The translations under genes were made by a program, and so were the position numbers. The notes beneath the pieces were generated by a model that ran no database searches, was not told the origin of the DNA, and was given only the letters and a program-made list of their open reading frames with translations. DNA of 64,000 nt from Bradyrhizobium sp. LLZ17 (GTDB taxonomy: Bacteria > Pseudomonadota > Alphaproteobacteria > Rhizobiales > Xanthobacteraceae), in assembly GCF_041200145.1 (NCBI RefSeq), contig NZ_CP165734.1:1736001-1800000 (forward strand), read 5' to 3'. Positions 1 to 7,465 of this stretch are shown in pieces. Positions within the stretch are counted from its first letter, which is position 1. Each line of letters starts with the position of its first letter.

Positions 1-438
1 ATCGCGCAAGAACTTGCGGCGGTAACTCAGCTTGGTGATCGGAAACGGCGCCGACAGCACCAGATCAGGATCGTCCTCCTGCTGCGTGCGCGCGTGATGT
101 TGCAAATGATAGCGCCGATAGGCGCGCGTCTCGGCAAAGATGGGATAGGCGCAGAACCACTGGCTCAGCGTCAGATTGGTGGTCTCGTCGGCAGAGAGGC
201 AACCGTGCGCGCCGTCATGCATGAGGATCGCAAGCCCAAGCTGGCGCGAGCCGATGATCGCAACCGCCAGAATATAAGTGAGTGGATTGGGCCACCACGC
301 GACCAGCGCTATCGCGCCGATGATCAAAGCCCAGGCGTGCGCAATCAAGGCCACCCCCTTCCATGTCACGCGCCGGCGCACGTCGACGAGTTGGTCCTCG
401 GTCAGAAAATCGCGGGCACGCATGCGAAGCGCGGTCAT
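1..438 (-). CDS. Fatty acid desaturase family protein (3' end outside the window)
   Basis: Membrane di-iron desaturases insert double bonds into acyl chains of membrane lipids or related substrates. The visible N-terminal 146 residues begin MTALRMRARDFLTEDQ, contain two hydrophobic stretches (about residues 27-60), then the first histidine box HDGAH (in ILMHDGAHG) and the second box HLQHH (in YHLQHHARTQQ). The third box lies beyond the window edge. The ATG at 438-436 overlaps the stop of the upstream TetR gene (ATGA arrangement), so the two genes should be cotranscribed and translationally coupled. This suggests that the regulator controls desaturation, as DesT/FabR-type regulators do elsewhere. 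The lipid substrate cannot be told from this fragment; a carotenoid or sphingolipid desaturase/hydroxylase is possible. Confidence 0.85.
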   Translation of the reverse strand, partial: MTALRMRARDFLTEDQLVDVRRRVTWKGVALIAHAWALIIGAIALVAWWPNPLTYILAVAIIGSRQLGLAILMHDGAHGCLSADETTNLTLSQWFCAYPIFAETRAYRRYHLQHHARTQQEDDPDLVLSAPFPITKLSYRRKFLRD

Positions 439-1148
439 GGCTCATTCTCCCCGTCCGAACCGGTTGAAGCGTCGTGATCCCCGACAAGGCGCAGGCGCGC
501 GGCGTCGCCGGTGGATTTCGCCTGCTCGCCGAGCACGCGCAGCATCTCGGCACAGAGCTCATCCGGTGAGCGGCCCATGGCGTAGCCTTCGAGGATGACG
601 CCGATGGCGACCGCCCAGAACCGCCGCGAGCTTTCGTCGGGCGCACGCAGCGAGCGCCAGCCGTGCTGCGCGACCTGGCTTGCATAGGCGCGCGCGCCTT
701 CGCTGTGCAGGCGCTCGATGGTGCGCTCGACCAATGGCGCGAGATCCTGGCGGCGCCGGGTCAACGTCAGCGCTTCGGCGAAGAAGGCGATCGTATCGCT
801 TGCCGTGACGGTCTCGGCCAACGCGTGCGTGTACTCCCGCGGCGAGCGCGCCTTCAGCGCCGCCTGCTCGGTCGCACGCGCCAGATACAGCAGCTCGCGG
901 CAGGCGCATTCGACGAACAGCGCCTCCTTGGTGCGGAAGTAATAGGTGATCTGGCTCGGGAACGCGTTCGCGGCGGCCGCGATATCGGTGATCGATGCGC
1001 CCGACAGCCCCCGCTCTCGGAACAGCGGGCTTGCCGCGTCCAGCAGCACGGAACGCATCTTGCGGCCGGCCGAGCGTGTGGCACGCGCAACATGCTTGGG
1101 GTCGCCGGCCATCGCCTCAAACAGCTCCTGGATCGCCTTTTCCACCAT
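435..1148 (-). CDS. TetR/AcrR family transcriptional regulator
   Basis: A 237-residue one-component repressor. The N-terminal helix-turn-helix lies at about residues 27-75 (MRSVLLDAASPLFRERG, then ASITDIAAAAN and ITYYFRTKEALF, the classic TetR tetrahelical pattern). The C-terminal ligand and dimer domain is variable. Its stop codon overlaps the start of the desaturase gene, so it probably controls an operon containing itself and the desaturase. A long inverted repeat lies 12 bp upstream of its ATG and is the likely operator. An unsaturated acyl-CoA or fatty acid is a reasonable guess for the ligand, but nothing in the sequence proves it. Confidence 0.9.
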   Translation of the reverse strand: MVEKAIQELFEAMAGDPKHVARATRSAGRKMRSVLLDAASPLFRERGLSGASITDIAAAANAFPSQITYYFRTKEALFVECACRELLYLARATEQAALKARSPREYTHALAETVTASDTIAFFAEALTLTRRRQDLAPLVERTIERLHSEGARAYASQVAQHGWRSLRAPDESSRRFWAVAIGVILEGYAMGRSPDELCAEMLRVLGEQAKSTGDAARLRLVGDHDASTGSDGENEP

Positions 1149-1160
1149 TGATCCTCTCTC

Positions 1161-1197
1161 TTGCTATATTTGTATGTTATACAAACAAATAAAGCAA
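1161..1197. promoter_or_regulatory. Candidate operator for the TetR gene: nested inverted repeats
   Basis: Arms TTGCTATATTTGT (1161-1173) and ACAAATAAAGCAA (1185-1197) are reverse complements at 12 of 13 positions around an 11-bp centre. Nested inside is a perfect 7-3-7 repeat, TTTGTAT-GTT-ATACAAA (1169-1185). The site is AT-rich in GC-rich DNA and sits just upstream of the TetR start, as expected for autoregulation. Confidence 0.6.
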
Positions 1198-1411
1198 GGG
1201 ACTACGCCGCTTGAGGCGCCTTCGGGGAGCGCCCCGGCCGAAATTCGGGCCCTGCGACCTTGCCAAGCCGACCAAAATCCGTATAAGGCGCGCATCCGCA
1301 GACCCCGGCCGGGAGCTGAACGGACGGTCGCAGCAAATCACTTGTGATTTTGATGTGGCAGGGCCAGTCGGCCCGTCGTCCCGTGTTTCCGCCTTCTGAG
1401 CTTAATCCCAG
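1198..1411. other. Intergenic region between the TetR gene and rpsF
   Basis: About 210 bp separating two divergent transcription units. It should hold the rpsF promoter, but I cannot point to a convincing -35/-10 pair. No open reading frame here looks coding. Confidence 0.4.
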
Positions 1412-1475
1412 AGTCCTTTCCGAAGGCCTCTTAAGGGCTTGACGCCGGGCGATGCGCCAACATGAGGAAAGGACT
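1412..1475 (+). promoter_or_regulatory. rpsF leader with RBS-sequestering stem (S6:S18-type autoregulatory candidate)
   Basis: AGTCCTTTCC (1412-1421) is a perfect 10-bp reverse complement of GGAAAGGACT (1466-1475), which contains the rpsF Shine-Dalgarno sequence GGAAAGGA. The 5' strand is followed directly by CCGAAGG-like sequence, and a small GGCG-ATG-CGCC hairpin (about 1448-1458) lies inside. Folding would hide the ribosome binding site 4 nt before the ATG. In many bacteria the S6:S18 dimer binds a CCG-containing rpsF leader structure. The match here is inferred from pairing geometry, not from a covariance search. Confidence 0.55.
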
Positions 1476-1478
1476 TCC

Positions 1479-1979
1479 ATGGCTCTCTATGAGCATGTTT
1501 TTCTCGCGCGCCAAGACGCGAGCACGCAGCAGGTCGAAGAGCTGACTGCGCAGATGACCGGCATCGTCGAGGGTCTCGGCGGCAAGGTCACCAAGACCGA
1601 GAATTGGGGCGTACGCTCCCTCACCTACCGCATGAGCAAGAACCGCAAGGCGCATTTCGTGCTGCTTAACATCGACGCGCCGTCCGCGGCGATCGCCGAG
1701 ATCGAGCGCCAGGAGCGCATCAGCGAAGACGTGATCCGCTATCTCAGCGTTCGCGTCGAGGAGCTCGAGGAAGGTCCGTCCGCGATGATGCGCAAGGCCG
1801 ATCGCGATCGCGAACGTGATGATCGCGGCGGCGGCTTCCGCGGCGAGCGTGAAGGCGGCTTCCGTGGCGACCGCGAGGGCGGCTTCCGCGGTGGCGATCG
1901 TGACGGTGGCTTCCGCGGCGATCGCGGTCCGCGCCGTCCGCGCGACGAAGCTGAAACCACCACGACGGATGCGGAGTAA
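1479..1979 (+). CDS. rpsF: 30S ribosomal protein S6
   Basis: Primary S6 of the small ribosomal subunit platform, which binds 16S rRNA together with S18. The start is the ATG at 1479 ([12 protein letters not shown]), 6 nt after GGAAAGGA, rather than the in-frame ATG at 1452. Residues 1-100 are the normal S6 ferredoxin-like fold. The C-terminus (from about residue 115) carries a charged, glycine-rich extension of four to five copies of a GGFRG(E/D)R-like unit and ends in a threonine/acidic tail, making 166 residues against about 130 in E. coli. The gene heads the operon rpsF-rpsR, with DUF2232 and rplI downstream. Confidence 0.97.
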   Translation: MALYEHVFLARQDASTQQVEELTAQMTGIVEGLGGKVTKTENWGVRSLTYRMSKNRKAHFVLLNIDAPSAAIAEIERQERISEDVIRYLSVRVEELEEGPSAMMRKADRDRERDDRGGGFRGEREGGFRGDREGGFRGGDRDGGFRGDRGPRRPRDEAETTTTDAE

Positions 1980-1984
1980 GATCA

Positions 1985-2224
1985 ATGGCTGAAGCTGGTG
2001 CACGCCGTCCGTTTTTCCGTCGCCGCAAGAGCTGCCCGTTCACGGGCGCGAATGCTCCGAAGATCGACTACAAGGACTCCAAGCTGCTGATGCGCTACGT
2101 CTCCGAGCGCGGCAAGATCGTGCCGAGCCGCATCACCGCGGTGTCCGCGAAGAAGCAGCGTGAGCTCGCCCGCGCCATCAAGCGCGCGCGGTTCCTGGGC
2201 CTGCTGCCCTACGTCATTCGCTAA
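1985..2224 (+). CDS. rpsR: 30S ribosomal protein S18
   Basis: A 79-residue S18, the usual length in alphaproteobacteria. It has the diagnostic [12 protein letters not shown] and [18 protein letters not shown] segments and a basic C-terminus ([14 protein letters not shown]). It starts 5 nt after the rpsF stop, so S6 and S18, which act as a dimer in 30S assembly, are made from one message. A strong hairpin follows directly. Confidence 0.98.
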   Translation: MAEAGARRPFFRRRKSCPFTGANAPKIDYKDSKLLMRYVSERGKIVPSRITAVSAKKQRELARAIKRARFLGLLPYVIR

Positions 2225-2234
2225 GACGGCTAAT

Positions 2235-2271
2235 ACGATCGGCGGCGCCGCGCCGCCGATCGTCACTTTTT
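2235..2271 (+). terminator. Intrinsic terminator or attenuator after rpsR
   Basis: Perfect 13-bp stem ACGATCGGCGGCG / CGCCGCCGATCGT (2235-2247 and 2251-2263) with a 3-nt loop, followed by CACTTTTTG. The short T-tract makes it a good terminator, although partial read-through into the DUF2232 and rplI genes is likely given their conserved linkage. Confidence 0.7.
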
Positions 2272-2354
2272 GAACTCATAAGGCTTCCGGCTCGTCCGGT
2301 CGCCGATGGTTGGGGCGAGATGCCTCTAACCGCTCGAAGGGAGCGGGACAGCTG

Positions 2355-3323
2355 ATGATGACCTTCGGACTGATAGCCCTGATCGCCGGCGCCGCGTCGG
2401 CCCTGATGTTCGCCTCGATCGTATCGGGCGCGCTGATCTCGCTCGTCCTGTTCTATCTCGCACCGCTGCCTCTGATGGTGGCCTCGATCGGCTGGGGGCC
2501 GCTTTGCGCGACACTCGGCGGAATCGGCGCCGCGCTCGGCCTCGGCGCCCTGTTCGGCCTGCCCTACTGCCTCGCCTTCGCCGTCACCGTCGCGCTGCCG
2601 GCCTGGTGGCTCGGTCATCTCGTCCTGCTCGGTCGACAGGTCACCGCCTCTCCCGTTGCCGAGGCGCCGGCCGAACCCGAGATCGAATGGTATCCGGTCG
2701 GCCGCCTGCTGCTGTGGATCGCGGGCTTTGCCACCCTGACCACGATCGCCGCCCTGCTCACGCTCGGCACCGACGCCGAGACCATCACCGGCGCGCTGCG
2801 ACGCGGCCTGATGCGCATCCTGCGCGCCGCCGACCCGCAGGTCTCGGGCGAGGTCGACCAGTTCGTCGACGCGCTCGTGACGATCGCGCCGGCCGCCGCC
2901 ACCATCGTCGCCATGATGACCCTCACCCTCAACCTCTGGCTCGGCGCCAGGGTGACCGCGACGTCGGGCCGGTTGCGACGTCCCTGGCCGGATTTGATGA
3001 CGGCCGAACTGCCGCCGATGACGCTCGCCGTGCTCTGCATCGCGCTCGCGTTCTGCTTTACCGGCGGGCTGCTCGCGATGTTCGCGCAGATCACGACGGC
3101 GGCGCTGATGATGGCCTACGCGCTGACCGGCTTCGCCGTGCTGCATACGCTGACGCTCGCGCTGAAGAGCCGCGCGTTCTGGCTCGGCTCCACCTATGCC
3201 GTTGTCGTCGTGTTCGGCTGGCCGGTGATCGCAATGGTGATCCTCGGCCTTGCGGACGCCGTGTTCGGCTTCCGCGAACGCTTTCTGCGCAACCGGCTGC
3301 CGCCGCCGCTGCCGACCTCTTAA
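2355..3323 (+). CDS. DUF2232 family membrane protein
   Basis: A 322-residue integral membrane protein with about eight hydrophobic helices (for example residues 4-40, 45-65, 105-130, 170-190 and 215-300). It is the conserved DUF2232 protein that sits between rpsR and rplI in many alphaproteobacteria; its function is unknown. I chose the ATG at 2355 because AAGGGAG lies about 11 nt upstream. A TTG start at 2310 is also open but has no better signal. The linkage to ribosomal genes is conserved, but the sequence gives no mechanism. Confidence 0.85.
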   Translation: MMTFGLIALIAGAASALMFASIVSGALISLVLFYLAPLPLMVASIGWGPLCATLGGIGAALGLGALFGLPYCLAFAVTVALPAWWLGHLVLLGRQVTASPVAEAPAEPEIEWYPVGRLLLWIAGFATLTTIAALLTLGTDAETITGALRRGLMRILRAADPQVSGEVDQFVDALVTIAPAAATIVAMMTLTLNLWLGARVTATSGRLRRPWPDLMTAELPPMTLAVLCIALAFCFTGGLLAMFAQITTAALMMAYALTGFAVLHTLTLALKSRAFWLGSTYAVVVVFGWPVIAMVILGLADAVFGFRERFLRNRLPPPLPTS

Positions 3324-3371
3324 GTCCAAACCCGAAACCTGCAACTCAGAGCACTTCAAAGGAGAACGAAT

Positions 3372-3974
3372 ATGGAAGTCATTTTGCTGGAACGCGTCAA
3401 CAAGCTCGGCCACATGGGCGAAGTCGTGAAGGTTCGCGACGGCTATGCCCGCAATTTCCTGCTCAAGCGCGGCAAGGCGCTGCGCGCCACGGCCGACAAC
3501 CGCGCCAAGTACGACGGCATGAAGGCCGAGCTCGAGGCTCGCAATCTCCAGAGCAAGGGCGAGGCGTCCAAGATCGCCGAGAAGGTTCAGGGCAAGAACA
3601 TCATCGTGATCCGCCAGGCCTCGGAAGCCGGCCAGCTGTTCGGCTCGGTGACGGTGCGTGACGTGGTCACGGCCTTCGAAGCCGACGGCGTTGCGCTCGA
3701 GCGCCCGCAGGTCCAGCTCGACGCGCCGATCAAGACCATCGGCAAGCACACCATCACCGTCGCGATCCACCCCGAGGTCGAGGTCGACGTGACCGTGACG
3801 GTCGCGCGCAGCCAAGACGAGGCCGAGCGCATCAACCGCGGCGAGGACATCTCGACCCGCAACGAGGACCGCGATGCGGCCGCCGAAGCCATTGCGGCCG
3901 CCGGCGAGTTCTTCGATCCGGAAGCCCAGCAGGACGCCGAGCCGGCGCCGGCTGCGGAAGAGACCGAGAAGTAA
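3372..3974 (+). CDS. rplI: 50S ribosomal protein L9
   Basis: L9 binds 23S rRNA near the L1 stalk and limits frameshifting. The N-terminal domain is canonical ([17 protein letters not shown] followed by [16 protein letters not shown]), then a long helix and the C-terminal domain (about residues 70-150). The last 45 residues are an acidic, alanine-rich extension typical of rhizobial L9, giving 200 residues against 149 in E. coli. A good ribosome binding site (AAAGGAGAA) precedes the ATG. A terminator follows. Confidence 0.97.
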   Translation: MEVILLERVNKLGHMGEVVKVRDGYARNFLLKRGKALRATADNRAKYDGMKAELEARNLQSKGEASKIAEKVQGKNIIVIRQASEAGQLFGSVTVRDVVTAFEADGVALERPQVQLDAPIKTIGKHTITVAIHPEVEVDVTVTVARSQDEAERINRGEDISTRNEDRDAAAEAIAAAGEFFDPEAQQDAEPAPAAEETEK

Positions 3975-3997
3975 GCCTCGCGTTCACGCAGGCAACG

Positions 3998-4033
3998 AAG
4001 CCCGGCTGCCTCAGGCAGCCGGGCTTTTATTTT
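3998..4033 (+). terminator. Rho-independent terminator after rplI
   Basis: A stem of 11-13 bp (AAGCCCGGCTGCC paired with GGCAGCCGGGCTT, loop TCA) followed by TTTTATTTT. This is the end of the rpsF-rplI transcription unit and could also serve the convergent cytochrome gene. Confidence 0.85.
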
Positions 4034-4158
4034 GGCGGCGGCCTCGCTCAGCATCGCGATCGAAGCCAGCGCCGTCGCCGTATGCTTCTCGATGCCCTCG
4101 CTGACGCAGAACACGTCCGCCGCGAGGCCGCGACCCCGTGGATCAATCCAAAAAATGC

Positions 4159-5199
4159 TTAGCGTGAGATCGGCGGGGCCGGCGGACCGGACTGTTCGGC
4201 CGGCGCCGGGGCGGCTGCGGTCGCGGGCGGCGACGGCTCCTCCGACTTGGCCGCAGGCTCGGAGCTGCCGCTGGCAGCCGGCTCAGCCGGCTTGGGCGCG
4301 GCCACCTCAGCAGGCTTGGGAGCGGCGACCTCAGCGGGCTTGGCCATGGACGGCTCAGCAGGCTTCGCGGCAGCCGCCGGGGGTGCCGGTGTGACAGCCG
4401 GCACCGGATCGGGACGCAGCGCCGGCGCCTCGGTGCCGCTCGGCTCGACCTTGGCGCTTTCCGGCTTGGCCTCGGCTGGCTTCTCGGGTGCCTTGCTGCT
4501 GTCAGGCTTGGATTCGTCGCGACCAGAATCGATCTTGCCGCTGTCGCTCTTCGGCTCGGATTTGGGTTCAGCCTTCTTGTCGCCGGCGTCCTCGATCTCA
4601 GGCTTGGCGCGCTTGCTGAGCCGCTTGGCCTTGCGGCCCTCGGGCTGTTCTTCGTTGGCCTGGCCCTCGGGCTTGGCACTTTCCTTAGCACCTTCCTTGG
4701 CACCCTCTTCGCTCGGCCGCGCCGCGCGCTTCTGACGCCCCTCAGGCGCCGGGGTTGCGCCCTCTCCCTCCGGCTTGGCGGCCTCTTGCGAGCGCTGGCG
4801 GCGGCCCTGACGTTCGGGGGATTGCGCCGGGTTGGTGTTGGCGTCCTTCTCCTTGGCGCCATCCTTCTTCTCCTTGCCATCCTTGCCACCGTCCTTGGAC
4901 TGGTAGCGGGCGTCGGTGGCACCATTGGAGACGAGATAGGAGGCCAGCACGCCGGCCATGTCGGGGCTGGTCGTGTAGTGCTGACGCAGGAAGCCTGGCA
5001 GCGAGCCCGGCGCGACCGTTTTCAACAGCCCTCTCGGGCTCTTGTGACAGGCATTGCAGGTCTGCGCGAATATTTGGGACGGGGCCTTGCCGGCCTCAAG
5101 GTTCGTCACCTGCGCCAGAACGGCATCGCTGCCGAAGCCGATCAAAAACAGCACCGTTGCGAGGCTGAGCGCGCGGCTCGACATTCCCATCATCTCCAT
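4159..5199 (-). CDS. Periplasmic single-heme c-type cytochrome-like protein with a long low-complexity tail
   Basis: A 346-residue secreted protein. The N-terminus is a signal peptide (MSSRALSLATVLFLIGFGSDAVLAQ). One heme c attachment motif, CNACH, lies near residue 51, followed by a short cytochrome-like helix region up to about residue 95. The remaining 250 residues are almost entirely Lys/Glu/Pro/Ala, with near-perfect short repeats of the type APKPAEVA near the C-terminus. No distal Met ligand stands out, so electron transfer is uncertain. Such tails often span the periplasm or bind peptidoglycan. The exact start among M1, M3, M4 and M6 is uncertain. Similar alphaproteobacterial proteins are annotated only as hypothetical. 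Confidence 0.75.
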   Translation of the reverse strand: MEMMGMSSRALSLATVLFLIGFGSDAVLAQVTNLEAGKAPSQIFAQTCNACHKSPRGLLKTVAPGSLPGFLRQHYTTSPDMAGVLASYLVSNGATDARYQSKDGGKDGKEKKDGAKEKDANTNPAQSPERQGRRQRSQEAAKPEGEGATPAPEGRQKRAARPSEEGAKEGAKESAKPEGQANEEQPEGRKAKRLSKRAKPEIEDAGDKKAEPKSEPKSDSGKIDSGRDESKPDSSKAPEKPAEAKPESAKVEPSGTEAPALRPDPVPAVTPAPPAAAAKPAEPSMAKPAEVAAPKPAEVAAPKPAEPAASGSSEPAAKSEEPSPPATAAAPAPAEQSGPPAPPISR

Positions 5200-5462
5200 A
5201 GAATTCCGAGAGGTGCAGCCCGCCTCCGGCGCGCGGCGGCCACCTTTTAGCGGATTATGACGCGAATGGAAGCAGGCTCATCGCGCAAGGATTTGACCCT
5301 GCAATTTTGGAATATCGGCTTTGAACACAACGCAATAGCAGGCCACGAATAGGCTGTTTAAATCTCCATGCAAACGCATAGGAACCCTGCCGGCTCCTGG
5401 GCGTAGGAAGTGAAAGCTGGGTTAGTCGCTTCTTTTCGGGTGCGCTCGAGAGGTAGGTGCGG

Positions 5463-6713
5463 ATGGACGGCTTGTTGCGTAGATCCCTGTCTCAATTCAT
5501 CCGCCGCGGGTCGATGACGGTGACCACGGCGGCCGGCACGAAATTCTGCGCCGGCGACGGCTCCGGCGAGCCGGTCGAAGTCCGTTTCGTCACTGCCGAC
5601 GCGGAACGGAGAATCCTCATCAATCCCGAACTCGGGCTTGGCGAGGCTTACATGGATGGCGAGTTCGTCGTCGAGCGCGGCACCATAGCCGACGCCCTCG
5701 CAATCCTGCTCGACCAGCCTGACCTGTTGCCGCAATGGGCAAAACCGTGGTGGCACCTGCGCTATCTCACGCGGCACCTGAAGCAATTCAATCCGCGGAC
5801 GCGCGCCCGCCGCAATGTCGCGCATCACTATGATCTCGACGGCAGGCTCTATTCGCTCTTTCTCGACGCCGACAAGCAATATAGCTGCGCCTATTTCGAG
5901 ACCCCCGAGGCCACGCTCGACGACGCGCAACTCGCCAAGAAGCGGCACGTCACAGCGAAGCTGCGCCTCAGAGGCGGCGAGCGCGTGCTCGACATCGGAT
6001 CGGGCTGGGGCGGGCTCGGCCTTTATCTGGCCGAGATCGCAGGTTGCGACGTCACCGGCGTCACGCTCTCGACGGAACAGTTGCAGGTCGCGAACGCGCG
6101 CGCCGCCGAGAAGGGTTTGGCGCGGTCGGCGCGATTCCTGCTCCAGGACTACCGTGACATCGACGGGCCGTTCGACCGTATCGTCTCTGTCGGCATGTTC
6201 GAGCATGTCGGGGTCAAGTTCTACGACACCTATTTCAAACGCTGCGCCGAGCTCCTGAGCGAGGACGGCGTCATGCTGCTGCACTCGATCGGCCGCTCGC
6301 AAGGCCCGGATCTGACCAATCCCTGGATCGCCAAATACATCTTTCCCGGCGGCTACATCCCGGCGCTCTCGGAGGTGCTGCCCTCGATCGAGCGCGCCGG
6401 GCTGCTGGTCTGCGACATCGAGATCCTGCGCTTGCACTACGCCGAGACATTGAAGGCATGGCGGGAGCGCTTCATGGCGCGGCGCGAGGAAGCGGTGCAA
6501 CTCTACGACGAGCGTTTCGCCCTGATGTGGGAGTTCTATCTCGCGGCCAGCGAGATGACGTTCCGCAAGCAGCACATGATGAACTTCCAGGTTCAGCTCA
6601 CCAGGCGCCAGGGCGTGGTTCCGATGACCCGCGACTATATCGCGCATGAAGAAGCCCGGCTGCGCACCCTCGAGGGCGGCGCCGAACCGAGACTGAAGCT
6701 TGCAGGTGAATAG
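5463..6713 (+). CDS. cfa: Cyclopropane-fatty-acyl-phospholipid synthase family methyltransferase
   Basis: SAM-dependent enzymes of this family methylenate cis-unsaturated acyl chains in membrane phospholipids. The 416-residue protein has the family N-terminal domain, the NVAHHYDL segment near residue 118, the SAM-binding glycine motif VLDIGSGWGG (about 175-184), EHVG near residue 235 and a C-terminal FRKQHMMNFQ region. I chose the ATG at 5463 preceded by GAGAGGTAGG; a GTG six bases earlier is possible. It is a single gene with no partner. True cyclopropane synthase activity versus another member of the mycolic acid/CFA synthase superfamily cannot be separated by eye. Confidence 0.85.
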   Translation: MDGLLRRSLSQFIRRGSMTVTTAAGTKFCAGDGSGEPVEVRFVTADAERRILINPELGLGEAYMDGEFVVERGTIADALAILLDQPDLLPQWAKPWWHLRYLTRHLKQFNPRTRARRNVAHHYDLDGRLYSLFLDADKQYSCAYFETPEATLDDAQLAKKRHVTAKLRLRGGERVLDIGSGWGGLGLYLAEIAGCDVTGVTLSTEQLQVANARAAEKGLARSARFLLQDYRDIDGPFDRIVSVGMFEHVGVKFYDTYFKRCAELLSEDGVMLLHSIGRSQGPDLTNPWIAKYIFPGGYIPALSEVLPSIERAGLLVCDIEILRLHYAETLKAWRERFMARREEAVQLYDERFALMWEFYLAASEMTFRKQHMMNFQVQLTRRQGVVPMTRDYIAHEEARLRTLEGGAEPRLKLAGE

Positions 6714-6716
6714 GTT

Positions 6717-6923
6717 CTAATGGCGAGCAGTCGAAATCGGCGGCAGCGGGAAAGTGGCGGCTAACGCCAGCTGCACGCGCAATTCCGCGAGGATTTCGGG
6801 CGCGACCGGCTGACGCCGCAGCTCCGGCTGCGAGGCCTGCTCCATGGCGGCGATCAGCCCGCACAGCCAAAGCCGGCTGCCTGCCTCGCTTCGCCAAATC
6901 TGGGACTGCCGTTCTGGCCGCAT
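6717..6923 (-). CDS. Small hypothetical protein, convergent with the CFA-family gene
   Basis: A 68-codon frame, MRPERQSQIWRSEAG, with a central helical stretch (SRLWLCGLIAAMEQ). It ends 4 bp from the cfa stop. Codon use looks coding, but I recognise no family and see no clear ribosome binding site. It could be spurious. Confidence 0.35.
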   Translation of the reverse strand: MRPERQSQIWRSEAGSRLWLCGLIAAMEQASQPELRRQPVAPEILAELRVQLALAATFPLPPISTARH

Positions 6924-7056
6924 CGCTGCCTCGTCTTCGGGGGCGTCGGAGATAATCCCCGGCCCGCCTGCCTGTTCCGGTCATACCCCCGAAAGAATCC
7001 GGGGAGATGTGATCTGCTTCACATAAGTCTGGTCGGCCCTGGCCTAGATCGTCGCT

Positions 7057-7176
7057 ATGAGCAAGAAGACCCAAACCTCATTCGACGTGCAGGACGACCT
7101 CCGCACCGATTACGCCCTGATCGCCACCGGCGTCGGTGCGGCCCTGGTTGCGCTGGTCTACCTCCTGCTGGTCTGA
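7057..7176 (+). CDS. Small single-pass membrane protein (39 aa)
   Basis: It reads MSKKTQTSFDVQDDLRTDYA followed by a clear transmembrane helix (about residues 20-39, LIATGVGAALVALVYLLLV) that ends at the stop. A charged cytoplasmic head with a C-terminal anchor is a common form in small rhizobial proteins. Third positions are strongly GC. Neighbours are cfa and dnaB, neither an obvious partner. Confidence 0.6.
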   Translation: MSKKTQTSFDVQDDLRTDYALIATGVGAALVALVYLLLV

Positions 7177-7444
7177 ACCCGCGCCGAAAGCGGCCAGCGC
7201 GCCAAATCGCGCGCTCTTTGATACGTCTGCACCTCAATCCATTAGGTTCATGATGTCCGGCTATTTCCGTGGTGCAGTCGTGACCGCTTCCGGACCCGGC
7301 GAGTTCCGCAAAAATCCGTCAAGCGCGGCGCGTGCCGCGACCGCCAATCATCCACCGCTTTAATGATCGGTTGATAGCGACGAGCTTTCGCTTCCGCTTC
7401 GGGCTGCGGCGGCGCTTTATCCCGGCCCCGCATCCGCCCAAGAA
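7177..7444. other. Intergenic region upstream of dnaB
   Basis: About 270 bp with no convincing gene. A 69-codon minus-strand frame at 7248-7457 lacks a ribosome binding site and becomes Arg-rich, like a shadow frame. The dnaB promoter is probably here. Confidence 0.4.
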
Positions 7445-7459
7445 AATTGCTAAGCAATT
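7445..7459. promoter_or_regulatory. Inverted repeat immediately before dnaB
   Basis: Perfect 6-3-6 palindrome AATTGC-TAA-GCAATT ending 6 nt before the dnaB ATG, where a Shine-Dalgarno sequence would be expected but is absent. It may be a regulator site or an mRNA hairpin affecting initiation. Confidence 0.35.
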
Positions 7460-7465
7460 CCGACC

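Noticed and set aside
2214..3815. A 533-codon antisense frame across the DUF2232 and rplI genes
   Set aside because: Arg/Gly/His-rich with no motif; a GC-skew shadow of the plus-strand genes.
7248..7457. A 69-codon minus-strand frame just before dnaB
   Set aside because: No ribosome binding site, Arg-rich second half, and it would overlap the dnaB promoter region.
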